A stretch of DNA of 64,000 nucleotides. Source: G963664115 sp965216035. Its GTDB lineage: Bacteria; Acidobacteriota; Terriglobia; 20CM-2-55-15. Below are positions 35,541-44,881 of this stretch, in pieces. Location of the stretch: NCBI GenBank assembly GCA_965216035.1, contig CBDCFM010000019.1, positions 558,001-622,000 on the forward strand. Direction: 5' to 3'. Under the pieces are notes generated by a model. That model saw only the letters and a list, made by a program, of their open reading frames with translations. It ran no database searches and was not told the DNA's origin. The position numbers and the translations under genes were made by a program. Positions within the stretch are counted from its first letter, which is position 1. Each line of letters begins with the position of its first letter.

Positions 35541-36380
35541 ATGGGCCGCGTCGAAAAAACAGTATTCCTCAGCCATCGTCGTACCAACATCCCCTGGGCA
35601 CTGGCGATCTTCCAATACCTCACGCATCACGGCTATGACGTGTTCGTCGACTACACAGGGATTCCGAGTCGGGACTTCGAGCGGGCCATCATCGAGAACA
35701 TTCGAGCGCGAGCCCACTTTCTGGTCCTCCTCACGCCGTCCGCCCTGGAGCGCTGTCACGTGCCTGGAGACGGGTTGCGCCAGCAGATTGAGGAGGCCTT
35801 CGATTGCCAGCGCAACATCGTACCGCTCATTTTGGAAGGCTTTGACTTTGGATCCCGCCTAATCGCCGGGCCACTGACGGGACGATTGGAGACACTCCCG
35901 CGCTACAATGCGTTAACAATCCCCGTGGACTACTTTGAAGCGGCGATGGAACGCTTGTGCGAAAGGTATCTGGATGCGCCCCGAGAGACAGTGCTCCGTC
36001 CGATTTCCCCGGCTGCCAGCCATGCAGCGAAAGGCCAGCAGGTCAACGCATGCGGGGCTCCGGCGGTCACGGAAAAGGCGCTGACTGCGCAGAGGTTTTT
36101 TGAGCGCGGATTCGATACCGCGGATGTCGATGAGAAGTTGCGCTTTTACAATCAGGCGATTCTTCTCAATCCCGACTATGCCGCCGCCTTCCATAACCGG
36201 GGAAATGCGCGCGTAGAGACGAAGGACTTCGAAGGGGCGATCAACGACTTCAACGAAGCGATCCGTTTGCAACCCGACGATGCCACCGCCATCTACAGCC
36301 GGGGCAACGCGCGCCTGGAGATGGGAGACCTGACCGGGGCGGGACTGGATTTTACGGAAGCGGACCGCCTGAGAAAATGA
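35541..36380 (+). CDS. TIR-domain protein with C-terminal TPR repeats
   Basis: 279 residues. Residues 5-130 have the TIR pattern: KTVFLSHRRTNIPWALAIFQ (beta-A/alpha-A), YDVFVDYTGIPSRDFE (BB-loop region), AHFLVLLTPSALERC and NIVPLILEGFDF. Residues 185-279 form TPR units ending YNQAILLNPDYAAAFHNRGN and FNEAIRLQPDDATAIYSRGN. Bacterial TIR domains are often NAD-degrading enzymes in defence or signalling. The catalytic Glu is not unambiguous here (the Glu of SALERC is the candidate). No partner gene is adjacent, so a defence role is only a possibility. Confidence 0.8.
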   Translation: MGRVEKTVFLSHRRTNIPWALAIFQYLTHHGYDVFVDYTGIPSRDFERAIIENIRARAHFLVLLTPSALERCHVPGDGLRQQIEEAFDCQRNIVPLILEGFDFGSRLIAGPLTGRLETLPRYNALTIPVDYFEAAMERLCERYLDAPRETVLRPISPAASHAAKGQQVNACGAPAVTEKALTAQRFFERGFDTADVDEKLRFYNQAILLNPDYAAAFHNRGNARVETKDFEGAINDFNEAIRLQPDDATAIYSRGNARLEMGDLTGAGLDFTEADRLRK

Positions 36381-36608
36381 CCTTCCTCAACAACCACCCA
36401 ATGGGATCGGTTCACGCGCCCTAAGCCGACTCGCGCGATGTGGAAAGCGTGTGGACCTCCCGGTCTCCGATGAATGTCCAGCGGCGGAGACGGTAACGGT
36501 CGAGCGATGCGGAATCTCTCTATCAGGATCGAAGGTTTAGAGCACTCAATCGGGTGGGCGGCAACGCATCCCTGTGCCCCGGCTGAGGGACAGTGAAATC
36601 CTCCGGCT

Positions 36609-36806
36609 GTGATCGGAACATACAGATCCTTTAGTGACAAGAAGGTCGCCGGAATCTGTAGCGGTCTTACGGAAAGCTACAACATCGACGCGAATTTGAT
36701 CCGGGTGGCGCTTGTGTTCTTCGGGATTGCGACCGGCGGACTGCGACTGCTGGGCGCATACATCGTAGGCTGGCTGATTATCCCTCTCCGTCCAAACTCG
36801 CCATAG
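36609..36806 (+). CDS. PspC-domain protein
   Basis: 65 residues, GTG start, MIGTYRSFSDKKVAGICSGL then NIDANLIRVALVFFGIATGG and a final TM segment YIVGWLIIPL. This is the stand-alone PspC domain, a small inner-membrane protein linked to envelope-stress (phage-shock) responses. No pspA or pspB is nearby. Confidence 0.88.
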   Translation: MIGTYRSFSDKKVAGICSGLTESYNIDANLIRVALVFFGIATGGLRLLGAYIVGWLIIPLRPNSP

Positions 36807-37059
36807 AACAGGGCGTACGTCGTCAGAATCGGTCGGACTCAATGGGCTTTGAGCAGAGATTTCATCAGCGGGTCAGAACAACTTTGATCCGCTGTGACCT
36901 CGTCTCGCCGGTCGTATCCTAGGTTGATGGAGTGATGATGAATCTTAGGGACTTTCCGGGTAAAAGGGCTTACTCTTCTCGTGATCCTCTCGATGCCTTG
37001 GAGGCTCACCCATGCTAGCTAGGCACATCACCAATATCAGCAGTTTAATGATTCTACCG

Positions 37060-37990
37060 GAGTTATAACCGAATCTGGTGTTTGAGGGATTGAAGAAAAG
37101 CGGCGTATCTGGTTGATTTGTTGTTTACAAGACTTCAAAGCAACCAAAGGAGATACGCCACTATGAGTAAGAGTATCGTTATTGAACTGGAAGATCGAGA
37201 AGCGATTGCAGACCCAGTGACCGACCTGCTACGAGCGGGGGCGCAACAGCTGATCCAACGCGCTGTGGAAGCCGAACTGTCCGAACTGCTATCCCAGCAC
37301 GGCGATCGGCGAACCGAGACGGGGAAGGCTGGAGTGGTGCGCAACGGTTATCTGCCTGAACGCGAGCTGCAGACTGGCCTGGGTCCGGTAACGGTGCAAA
37401 TCCCGAAGGTGCGCGCCAAGATGGGCGAAGCTGTGACGTTCCGCTCGGCCCTGGTACCCCCCTACATTCGGAAGACGCAGTCGATGGAAGCCGCCGTGCC
37501 GTGGTTGTATTTGAAAGGCGTCTCCAGCGGCGAGATGGGTGACGCCCTGAAAGTTCTTGTCGGTCCGAAGGCGCAGGGCCTGTCAGCGAGCACGGTATCG
37601 CGCTTGAAACAGGTCTGGGCTGAAGAGTACCGCATCGGGTGCGACCAGCGTTTGGACGCCGACCGCTGGGTCTATGTCTGGGCCGACGGTATCTACAGCG
37701 GACTTCGAGCCGAACAAACCAAGTTGTGTGCGTTGGTCGTGATCGGCGTGAATGAACGCGGAGAGAAGCGTTTTCTGGCGATCGAAGACGGTGTACGGGA
37801 ATCGACACAGAGTTGGCGTGAGGTCTTGTTGAAGCTGAAGTCCCGAGGGATGAATATTCCGAAGTTGGCCATCGGTGACGGGGCGATGGGGTTCTGGGCC
37901 GCACTGGAGGAAATCTATCCCGAGACACACCAACAACGCTGCTGGATGCACAAGACCATGAATGTGCTCAACTGCTTACCCAAGTCGGTC
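37060..37990 (+). mobile_element. IS256-family element, copy 1, 3' truncated
   Basis: Begins with the left terminal repeat GAGTTATAACCGAATCTGGT and runs collinear with the complete copies for 931 bp, then stops exactly at AAGTCGGTC where copy 2 begins in inverted orientation. Its transposase frame (37118-38041, 307 residues) reads into the end of copy 2 and loses the C-terminal third, including the catalytic Glu region. Confidence 0.9.
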
Positions 37991-39376
37991 GAGTTATTGT
38001 CAAAAGTGGTGTTTAGGAGATTGATTCAAGCGGCGGTCTGATCGAGCTTTGTCACTTCGATTCCATCGTTAAATTTCACTCCAGTAATCACCTTGACCAG
38101 ATCATCGAATCCTCGTAATCGTCGCCAGTTCTTCTCAGCGCACTGACCCAGCTTGAACATCATGTGCAGCATTCCATCCCGTGTCAGGCAGCCTCTGGAT
38201 CGCTTGGTTCGGTGTCGAATGGTGGCAAAGGTCGATTCAATGGGATTAGTCGTTCGGATGCTCTGCCAGTGCTTGGCCGGAAAGCCGTAAAAGGCCAGCA
38301 GTGCTTCTCTGTCTTTCTGCAGGCAGACAGTGGCTTTCGGATACTTCGGCTCATAAGTTTCAATGAACAGATCGAATGCCTTCTCGGCATCTGCGTGTGT
38401 CTCAGCCTTCCAGATCGCGTGCAGTGCCTGTTTCGCTTTCGCCTGGACCGACTTGGGTAAGCAGTTGAGCACATTCATGGTCTTGTGCATCCAGCAGCGT
38501 TGTTGGTGTGTCTCGGGATAGATTTCCTCCAGTGCGGCCCAGAACCCCATCGCCCCGTCACCGATGGCCAACTTCGGAATATTCATCCCTCGGGACTTCA
38601 GCTTCAACAAGACCTCACGCCAACTCTGTGTCGATTCCCGTACACCGTCTTCGATCGCCAGAAAACGCTTCTCTCCGCGTTCATTCACGCCGATCACGAC
38701 CAACGCACACAACTTGGTTTGTTCGGCTCGAAGTCCGCTGTAGATACCGTCGGCCCAGACATAGACCCAGCGGTCGGCGTCCAAACGCTGGTCGCACCCG
38801 ATGCGGTACTCTTCAGCCCAGACCTGTTTCAAGCGCGATACCGTGCTCGCTGACAGGCCCTGCGCCTTCGGACCGACAAGAACTTTCAGGGCGTCACCCA
38901 TCTCGCCGCTGGAGACGCCTTTCAAATACAACCACGGCACGGCGGCTTCCATCGACTGCGTCTTCCGAATGTAGGGGGGTACCAGGGCCGAGCGGAACGT
39001 CACAGCTTCGCCCATCTTGGCGCGCACCTTCGGGATTTGCACCGTTACCGGACCCAGGCCAGTCTGCAGCTCGCGTTCAGGCAGATAACCGTTGCGCACC
39101 ACTCCAGCCTTCCCCGTCTCGGTTCGCCGATCGCCGTGCTGGGATAGCAGTTCGGACAGTTCGGCTTCCACAGCGCGTTGGATCAGCTCTTGCGCCCCGG
39201 CTCGTAGCAGGTCGGTCACTGGGTCTGCAATCGCTTCTCGATCTTCCAGTTCAATAACGATACTCTTACTCATAGTGGCGTATCTCCTTTGGTTGCTTTG
39301 AAGTCTCGTAAACAACAAATCAACCAGATACGCCGCTTTTCTTCAATCCCTCAAACACCAGATTCGGTTATAACTC
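37991..39376 (-). mobile_element. IS256-family element, copy 2, complete
   Basis: 1386 bp, the same length as copy 3. Ends are GAGTTATAACC... (at 39376, reading leftward) and GAGTTATTGTC... (at 37991), sharing TGGTGTTT further in. It abuts truncated copy 1 tail to tail on the left and an IS6 fragment on the right. The 8 bp on the two sides do not match, so there is no target duplication and rearrangement after insertion is likely. Confidence 0.9.
38026..39318 (-). CDS. IS256-family transposase (copy 2)
   Basis: 430 residues starting MLFTRLQSNQRRYATMSKSI; the likely true start is MSKSIVIELEDREAIADPV. The DDE core shows VYVWADGIYSGLRAEQTKL, LAIGDGAMGFWAALEEIYP with QRCWMHKTMNVLNCLPKS, and TNPIESTFATIRHRTKRSRG. 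The frame is intact and nearly identical to copy 3. Confidence 0.95.
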   Translation of the reverse strand: MLFTRLQSNQRRYATMSKSIVIELEDREAIADPVTDLLRAGAQELIQRAVEAELSELLSQHGDRRTETGKAGVVRNGYLPERELQTGLGPVTVQIPKVRAKMGEAVTFRSALVPPYIRKTQSMEAAVPWLYLKGVSSGEMGDALKVLVGPKAQGLSASTVSRLKQVWAEEYRIGCDQRLDADRWVYVWADGIYSGLRAEQTKLCALVVIGVNERGEKRFLAIEDGVRESTQSWREVLLKLKSRGMNIPKLAIGDGAMGFWAALEEIYPETHQQRCWMHKTMNVLNCLPKSVQAKAKQALHAIWKAETHADAEKAFDLFIETYEPKYPKATVCLQKDREALLAFYGFPAKHWQSIRTTNPIESTFATIRHRTKRSRGCLTRDGMLHMMFKLGQCAEKNWRRLRGFDDLVKVITGVKFNDGIEVTKLDQTAA

Positions 39377-39536
39377 GGACCGGATCGTCTCGTACGAAAC
39401 TGCAATGCCTCGTTTTGGCGATCAGATCCTCGACATCCCGCTGGCTGAGGGTGAACCTGTGATAAACCCAGGCTGCATGACTGATGATTTCACGCGGATA
39501 TCGGTGTCTGTAATGCAGCGATTGGTGGCTCTTCAT
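39377..39536 (-). pseudogene. IS6-family transposase, N-terminal fragment
   Basis: Encodes MKSHQSLHYRHRYPREIISH and AAWVYHRFTLSQRDVEDLIA, then a one-base slip; the second frame reads RGIAVSYETIR, the normal continuation of IS6 transposases. It is cut by the end of IS256 copy 2. The remainder is not found on the other side of copy 1, indicating deletion. Confidence 0.85.
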
Positions 39537-39540
39537 TCAC

Positions 39541-40080
39541 TCATTCTGCCAGGGATTGGCTGAAGTTGACGGAACTCCAGACAGGCCTGCGTATGCTCGG
39601 GCAGGAAGCCGAAGGCCGGGACCATGTCCGGCGCGCCTGCGCCACGCTCCAGCAACTCAGCAGGAAACTGTCGCACCTCTTTCTTACCGCCAAGCGCGAG
39701 ATACTCAAGACCATTACCCCTTCGTCACGTCGCGTGGGGGATGATTCAACCCAAGGAAACAGCAAAAGGAATGATCACTTGGGTTGGAGAACATCCTGGA
39801 ATAACACGCCACGGCCCTGGAGTCGACAGCCTCGTCCTTTGCGGCTTCTGCGCATTAATCCACGAGGACTGACGTGCGAGACTCTCCAGATGAACACGGG
39901 TTCGGTTACGCAAGCAGGAACAGAGCCCGCCGAGAAGGCAACAAATCACTCGAATCATGGCCGACGAAGCGCGTCTCCATGATCGTGTAACCGCAATGCT
40001 TTCGGTGCAGACCAGGTTTACCCCAGGCACACCATCTTGAGGTTTACGGCGAGACTCGAAACGCATATTATCGGCTGAAG
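39541..40080. other. Gap, probably gene debris
   Basis: Holds a frame at 39566-39730 (ELQTGLRMLGQEAEGRDHVR) that looks like the helical tail of a lost gene, then nothing convincing up to the permease start. It is not assigned. Confidence 0.45.
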
Positions 40081-41328
40081 GTGTCACTTCCCCTACTGTC
40101 ACTCATCGCTTTCGGCATCTGTATTCTCCTGAGCTGCGTCACAGCGATCAATGTCGGCCTGGTTTCTATCGCATTTGCGTTTGTCGTGGGTGTGTCATTC
40201 GGCGGAATGACGGTGGGCGAGGTTGCGGCCGGCTTTCCTTCAAATCTGTTTCTGATCCTGGTCGGAGTGACGCTCTTATTCAGTCAGGCGCAAGCCAATG
40301 GAACTCTGGAGACGCTTGCCAGGCGTAGCGTAAAACTTGCCCGTGGGAATGTGGGTTTGATCCCGATCATATTCATGGGATTGGCATTCTTCCTATCTGC
40401 AATCGGCGCCGGCAATATCGCCGCGACTGCGCTGTTGGCCCCGATGGCTATGGCGGCCGGACATCGAGCGGGTGTGAGTGCGTTCCTGATGGCGATCGTG
40501 GTTTGCACGGGCGCGAACGCCGGGGCTTTTTCGCCGATTGCACCCACCGGCGTCGTCGCCAACGGGTTGCTCGCTCGCATCGGCATCGAGGGTCAGGAGT
40601 TTTCGACTTTCGTCAATAGCTTTATCGCTCAGGTATTCATCGGTACCACGGGTTATCTGCTTCTTGGAGGTTATCGGTTGCTTCGCGGAGGGAAGGCCTC
40701 GGCCAGTGACGATGAAATCGAAGGTGCGGCAATGCCAATCGAGCAGAAGATAACGGTTGGGGTCATCGCCCTTCTGGTTGCCGCGGTCGTATTTTTTAGC
40801 ATTAACGTTGGTATGGGCGCATTCCTGGCAGCGGCCGTCCTGACCTTGACACGTTCTACGGATGAGAACGCTGCCCTCAAGGCGATGCCCTGGAACGCAA
40901 TTATGATGGTGAGTGGCGTTACTGTGCTGGTCGCGATTCTGGAACAGACAGGTGGCATGGACCTGTTCACTCGGATTCTCGCCAGCTTTTCAAACGAAAC
41001 GGCGGTGACGGGTGTCATCGCCTTCGCGACGGGCCTCATCTCGGTCTACAGCAGTTCGTCAGGTGTGGTTTTGCCGGCGTTCATCCCGACTATCCCTGGA
41101 TTGATCGAACAGCTTGGGGGTGGAGATCCAATCGCCATCGCTGCCTCGATCAACGTCGGCGCTCATCTTGTGGATGCCTCGCCGTTGTCGACCCTTGGTG
41201 CCTTGTGCCTCGCCAGCGCGCCGCTGACCGAGGAGCGCACCGCGTTGTTCAATAAGATGTTGTCTTGGGGACTGTCGATGAGCGTGGTGGGCGCTGTGGT
41301 CTGTTACGTGTTCTTCGGGTTGCTCTGA
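40081..41328 (+). CDS. SLC13/MatC-like carboxylate permease
   Basis: 415 residues, GTG start, about 11-12 TM helices. Recognisable are SLPLLSLIAFGICILLSCVT, SAIGAGNIAATALLAPMAMA, and IAPTGVVANGLLARIGI, a pattern of the MatC N-terminal (malonate/dicarboxylate carrier) and SLC13-type families. A second half repeat has SVYSSSSGVVLPAFIPTIPG and NVGAHLVDASPLSTLGALCL. The substrate, probably a di- or monocarboxylate, is inferred only from the family. It sits alone between IS remnants. Confidence 0.82.
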   Translation: MSLPLLSLIAFGICILLSCVTAINVGLVSIAFAFVVGVSFGGMTVGEVAAGFPSNLFLILVGVTLLFSQAQANGTLETLARRSVKLARGNVGLIPIIFMGLAFFLSAIGAGNIAATALLAPMAMAAGHRAGVSAFLMAIVVCTGANAGAFSPIAPTGVVANGLLARIGIEGQEFSTFVNSFIAQVFIGTTGYLLLGGYRLLRGGKASASDDEIEGAAMPIEQKITVGVIALLVAAVVFFSINVGMGAFLAAAVLTLTRSTDENAALKAMPWNAIMMVSGVTVLVAILEQTGGMDLFTRILASFSNETAVTGVIAFATGLISVYSSSSGVVLPAFIPTIPGLIEQLGGGDPIAIAASINVGAHLVDASPLSTLGALCLASAPLTEERTALFNKMLSWGLSMSVVGAVVCYVFFGLL

Positions 41329-41926
41329 TCGTTCTCGGGACGAGGTCGTTCCAATAAGAGTGTAAATAGAAAAAGGCGGTGTACGCTTTCGGTGAACTAT
41401 TAACCGTAAGCAAATCCCGGGGCCAACCGGGAGAGAGGTAAACCACCCATGGAGGCGGCAGTCAACTCAAACGGTCTCCGGAAAACCCAGGGCGGTTCAC
41501 GCTGCTCCCGTCTCCGAAGAATAACTCAAGATGCTTTGCGTTCAACCGAAACTGAGTCAACGAACGGCAAATTTTCTCAGCGAATGTTCCATCTTCCGAA
41601 GCCTTCACGCAACGATTGTTCCGACTCGTGGGTTCTGTTAACTTACGGTGTGAAGGGCGAAATTGTACCGAAGAGGCAGGCGTCGATCAGGCCACTGTGA
41701 TCGCTTCCCAAGTCGCGAAAGAACGTGCCCGCAGCAGTGATGAGCCGCTTGTAGTCTGTGTCGGCGCTTCAATTCTGAGGATGTTGTGTCCTCCCGTGAT
41801 GGCCCCACCGTGTTCCAGCCTCTAATTTGGCCTATACTCCCCGGATAGACGTCCCGAATCGTAAATTTCGAACGACATCAGCGGTGTCCCGTCTGGCAGA
41901 TGGGAGGCCGCACAAGCGAGGATGAA
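41329..41926. other. Gap without a recognised gene
   Basis: About 600 bp. Small frames at 41449-41700 and 41616-41825 have plausible but unrecognised translations (for example TEEAGVDQATVIASQVAKER). No domain is visible and composition is mixed, so they are not called. Confidence 0.5.
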
Positions 41927-42379
41927 ATGACGGGGAAAATCCTGGGAGCAGTGGTATTGACGCTCGCGTTGTGCCCCGCCCTGATAGCACAGAGCGAACC
42001 GTTCCTCGGGATCTGGGAAATCAATCTCGAAAAGACCACAAACTATTTCCAACAAAGCCAGATGATGATCAACGTGCCGGCGCCCGGAGGTGGTTTCATC
42101 AGCACACGCGCTCAAATCCGCCAGGGTAACGAGTCATCAAGCACCGAGATCCATCCGGTCGGTTTTGATGGCCGGCCTTACCTGACCACAGGAGGCGATG
42201 TGCGGGAGATTTCCTACAAATTGATTGATCCGCGAACGATTGAAAGAACCCACAATCGAAACGGAAGGATCTCGGTCGATACGGAACAGGTCTCCGAGGA
42301 CGGTTTGACGCTGACGGTCACGCAGACCGACCGGGTCCGAATCTATGACAAGAAATTCAATCTCGTGGCACCCGAATAG
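41927..42379 (+). CDS. Exported hypothetical protein
   Basis: 150 residues from MTGKILGAVVLTLALCPALI, a signal peptide with cleavage after AQS. The mature domain begins FLGIWEINLEKTTNYF and carries repeated beta-strand-like segments (EISYKLIDPRTIERTHNRNG, LTLTVTQTDRVRIYDKKFN). This is the pattern of small secreted lipocalin-like acidobacterial hypotheticals. The function is unknown. Confidence 0.7.
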   Translation: MTGKILGAVVLTLALCPALIAQSEPFLGIWEINLEKTTNYFQQSQMMINVPAPGGGFISTRAQIRQGNESSSTEIHPVGFDGRPYLTTGGDVREISYKLIDPRTIERTHNRNGRISVDTEQVSEDGLTLTVTQTDRVRIYDKKFNLVAPE

Positions 42380-42465
42380 GGGATAGAAAAAATAAGAGTT
42401 TTATCACGATAGAGATCGAGTGATCGTGTGGCATTGCCAAGCTTGATGGGCCCGAGGCGACCCCA

Positions 42466-42921
42466 CTATGGGAGGACGGCGATCGCCTCGATTTCAACCT
42501 TATAGGCGGGATCGGCCAGTTGCTCGATTTGAACGAGTGTGTTGGCCGGTGGATTGGCGCCCACATACTTTGCCCGCACGGCGGCTACTTCCGAATCGCG
42601 AAACTCCGGAATACTGGTCACAAACGTCGTCGTCTTGGCCACATGGCTGAAGTCGGCGCCATGGGATTTCAATGCCGTCGCCAGATTGGTCATGACCTGC
42701 TCGAGTTGCTCTTTCATTCCCCCTGCGACGACGTTGCCATCGGAGGTAACGCCAACCTGACCCGCAATGAACACGAACTTGCCGGCCTTGACAACGTGGG
42801 TATAGGTCTGCGGCCGTGGCGTCGACAGACCGGGCGGATTGTTCTTTTCCAACTCTTGAGCCGGTGCTGGCGCTACCGCCAGCAAAAGCACCGCGATGAA
42901 TCCAACAATGATGTTTTTCAT
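42466..42921 (-). CDS. Exported RidA/YjgF-family protein
   Basis: 151 residues: signal peptide MKNIIVGFIAVLLLAVAPAP, then a RidA domain with AGKFVFIAGQVGVTSDGNVV, AKTTTFVTSIPEF and the C-terminal TLVQIEQLADPAYKVEIEAI. Cytosolic RidA proteins deaminate reactive enamines and use an Arg of the RVxE/CV region; that Arg is replaced by Gln here (VQIEQ). A periplasmic version lacking the catalytic Arg probably has another role. Confidence 0.85.
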   Translation of the reverse strand: MKNIIVGFIAVLLLAVAPAPAQELEKNNPPGLSTPRPQTYTHVVKAGKFVFIAGQVGVTSDGNVVAGGMKEQLEQVMTNLATALKSHGADFSHVAKTTTFVTSIPEFRDSEVAAVRAKYVGANPPANTLVQIEQLADPAYKVEIEAIAVLP

Positions 42922-43153
42922 GTCAATGTTCTTACCACATCACAGGCCCCGGCCGGCAGGAAAAACCCGCTCAGGACACACCACTGTTTTGTGCCGCCTG
43001 TGACGATCTCTTGATTCAATTACAGGGCAAGATATCGACGATGTTCGTTGAGCGGTGGAACTGCGGTGGGACACCCCCGACTGGAAGTGTGAGGTGCTCC
43101 CCAAAATTCGGACAGGTCACTAAGGTGTAAAATCGCTACCTCGGGAGAGGCAG

Positions 43154-43447
43154 ATGAAGAAGCGAGGGCGGAAGCAGTACAGCGCAGAATTGAAGGCAAA
43201 GATTGCCGTGGAAGCGGTGAAGGGACAGCGCACGATCCAGGAAATCGCGTCCCACTACGAAGTTCACCCGAACATGGTGACGAAGTGGAAAAAGCAAGTA
43301 CTCGACGGCGTATCGGACATCTTCTCCAATGGCCGAGTACAGGCCAGTGAAGCCGATGAGCAAGTGCAGGCGGAACTCTACCAACAGATCGGAAAATTAC
43401 AGGTCGAGGTGGAGTGGCTCAAAAAAAAGTCGGGACTTTCCCGTTAG
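43154..43447 (+). CDS. IS3 orfA (HTH protein)
   Basis: 97 residues, MKKRGRKQYSAELKAKIAVE, helix-turn-helix with IQEIASHYEVHPNMVTKWKK and a leucine-rich tail LQVEVEWLKKKSG. The last codons include eight As (43421-43428), the usual slippery site at which ribosomes shift -1 into orfB to make the OrfAB transposase. Confidence 0.93.
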   Translation: MKKRGRKQYSAELKAKIAVEAVKGQRTIQEIASHYEVHPNMVTKWKKQVLDGVSDIFSNGRVQASEADEQVQAELYQQIGKLQVEVEWLKKKSGLSR

Positions 43448-44289
43448 AGCATCGACGACCATGGATCGAATCGAATCACGACGAGTTGAGCATCGTCGAG
43501 CAGTGTCGGTTGACCGGCGTGTCCCGATCGGGACTCTACTACACACCGGTGGGCGAGAGCGCCGAGAACATCGCGTTGATGCGTCTGTTGGACGAGCAAT
43601 ATACGCGAACCCCGTTTTACGGGATTCGGCGTATGACCTGGTGGTTGCAGACGCAAGGTCGGCGGGTCAATGCGAAGCGGGTGCGGCGACTGATGCGGCT
43701 CATGGGACTGGAAGCGATCTATCCCAAACCGCAGTTGTCGATGCCGGCCCCGGGACACCGGATTTACCCATACCAGTTGCGCAATCTGGAGATTGTGCGT
43801 CCCGATCAGGTGTGGGCCACGGATATAACCTACATTCGACTACGGCAAGGATTCATCTATCTGGTGGCGATCATGGACTGGTTCAGCCGGTACGTGCTGG
43901 CCTGGGAAGTGTCCACGTCGATCGACAGCGGATTTTGCGTGTCGGCACTGGACTGGGCGCTGACGAAAGCGCAACCAGAGATTTTCAACACGGATCAGGG
44001 TGCGCAGTTCACCAGCAATATCTTCACGGGCCGGCTCGAAGACCAGGGCATCACGATCAGCATGGACGGTCGGGGCCGGTTCCTGGACAACATCTTCGTC
44101 GAGCGCTTATGGCGAACGGTGAAGTACGAGGAAGTGTACCTGAAGGACTACTTGAGCGTTCCCGAAGCGATCGCAAACCTGAACCTCTATTTCAGGTTTT
44201 ACAATCAGGAACGCGGCCATCAAGTATTCGACTATCAGACGCCCGAGGCCGTGTACTTTCAGCGCGCACCGAGGGCCTGTGGAAACTGA
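43414..44289 (+). CDS. IS3 orfB transposase (expressed as OrfAB by -1 frameshift)
   Basis: 291 residues counted from a GTG within orfA. Retroviral-integrase-like DDE core: VWATDITYIRLRQGF, EIFNTDQGAQFTSNIF and LDNIFVERLWRTVKYEEVYL. An HTH_21 segment (FYGIRRMTWWLQTQGRRVNA) precedes it. The frame is -1 to orfA and overlaps it by about 34 bp, as in active IS3 elements. Confidence 0.93.
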   Translation: MAQKKVGTFPLEHRRPWIESNHDELSIVEQCRLTGVSRSGLYYTPVGESAENIALMRLLDEQYTRTPFYGIRRMTWWLQTQGRRVNAKRVRRLMRLMGLEAIYPKPQLSMPAPGHRIYPYQLRNLEIVRPDQVWATDITYIRLRQGFIYLVAIMDWFSRYVLAWEVSTSIDSGFCVSALDWALTKAQPEIFNTDQGAQFTSNIFTGRLEDQGITISMDGRGRFLDNIFVERLWRTVKYEEVYLKDYLSVPEAIANLNLYFRFYNQERGHQVFDYQTPEAVYFQRAPRACGN

Positions 44290-44497
44290 CGCAGCTATGC
44301 AAATCCCCACACCATGCGGATTCCCACAGTTGCTTGAAAACAGCCTCGAAGACTCGGCTTTTTCACCGTTCCCACAGGCCCGACGGCGGGCTAAATATCA
44401 ACCCATTTCAGCGGCGGCGATCCACCTTAAGACCCAGGATTTCCTGTCCGAAGAATGGGGAGCCCCTCCGTGTGAACCGAAAATGTGATTGATTCTC

Positions 44498-44627
44498 GGT
44501 ACTGTCAACTTAAGCAGAATTCATCCGTTTTGAGGACGACATTTGCTGGAGCCGAGACCAGGAATCAATGATTTAGAGGTGGTAGAGGACGGAGAAAAGG
44601 CCACTACACAGCTCAAGTTGACAGTAC
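44498..44627 (+). mobile_element. Mini inverted-repeat element A (left bracket of the olefin locus)
   Basis: 130 bp bounded by GGTACTGTCAACTTAAGC at left and GCTCAAGTTGACAGTAC at right (16 of 17 positions match when inverted). The ends resemble those of the IS6 element at 61392-62065 (GGTACTGTCAAGTT). About 100 bp of its interior aligns, at roughly two-thirds identity by eye, with the minus strand of element B at 55925-56300 (LEPRPGINDLEV against LESKPEIKDFEV in translation). Confidence 0.7.
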
Positions 44628-44881
44628 TCTTCAGGGGTTTTTGTGCTAAATGCTCTGAGGGGCTACAATCGGGGCATCAACGGGGCAGACCGTGCGGGCA
44701 ATCCGAGTCCGAATTTATTGAGAACACGTTCAGGATGATCAGGTGATGGCCACACTCCGGTAGTGGCCTCTATAGTCGGGACACAGGCCGTGGGATCGGT
44801 GTCGGTTCCGAGCCGGTTTGATCCCGGGGACGAAACAAGAGGATCTGATTGGAAGTCGTGGGTCGGAGTGGACGGTATTTG
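44628..44881. other. Gap, nothing recognised
   Basis: About 250 bp between mini-element A and IS30 copy 2. No gene, hairpin or repeat identified. Confidence 0.5.

Larger units (their letters stand above)
43093..44469 (+). mobile_element. IS3-family element, copy 2, complete
   Basis: 1377 bp with ends GGTGCTCCCC... and ...GGGGAGCCCCTCC. Flanked by GTGTGA on both sides (43087-43092 and 44470-44475), an apparent 6-bp target duplication, longer than usual for IS3. It carries orfA and orfB in -1 relation and is the intact reference for copy 1. Confidence 0.92.
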
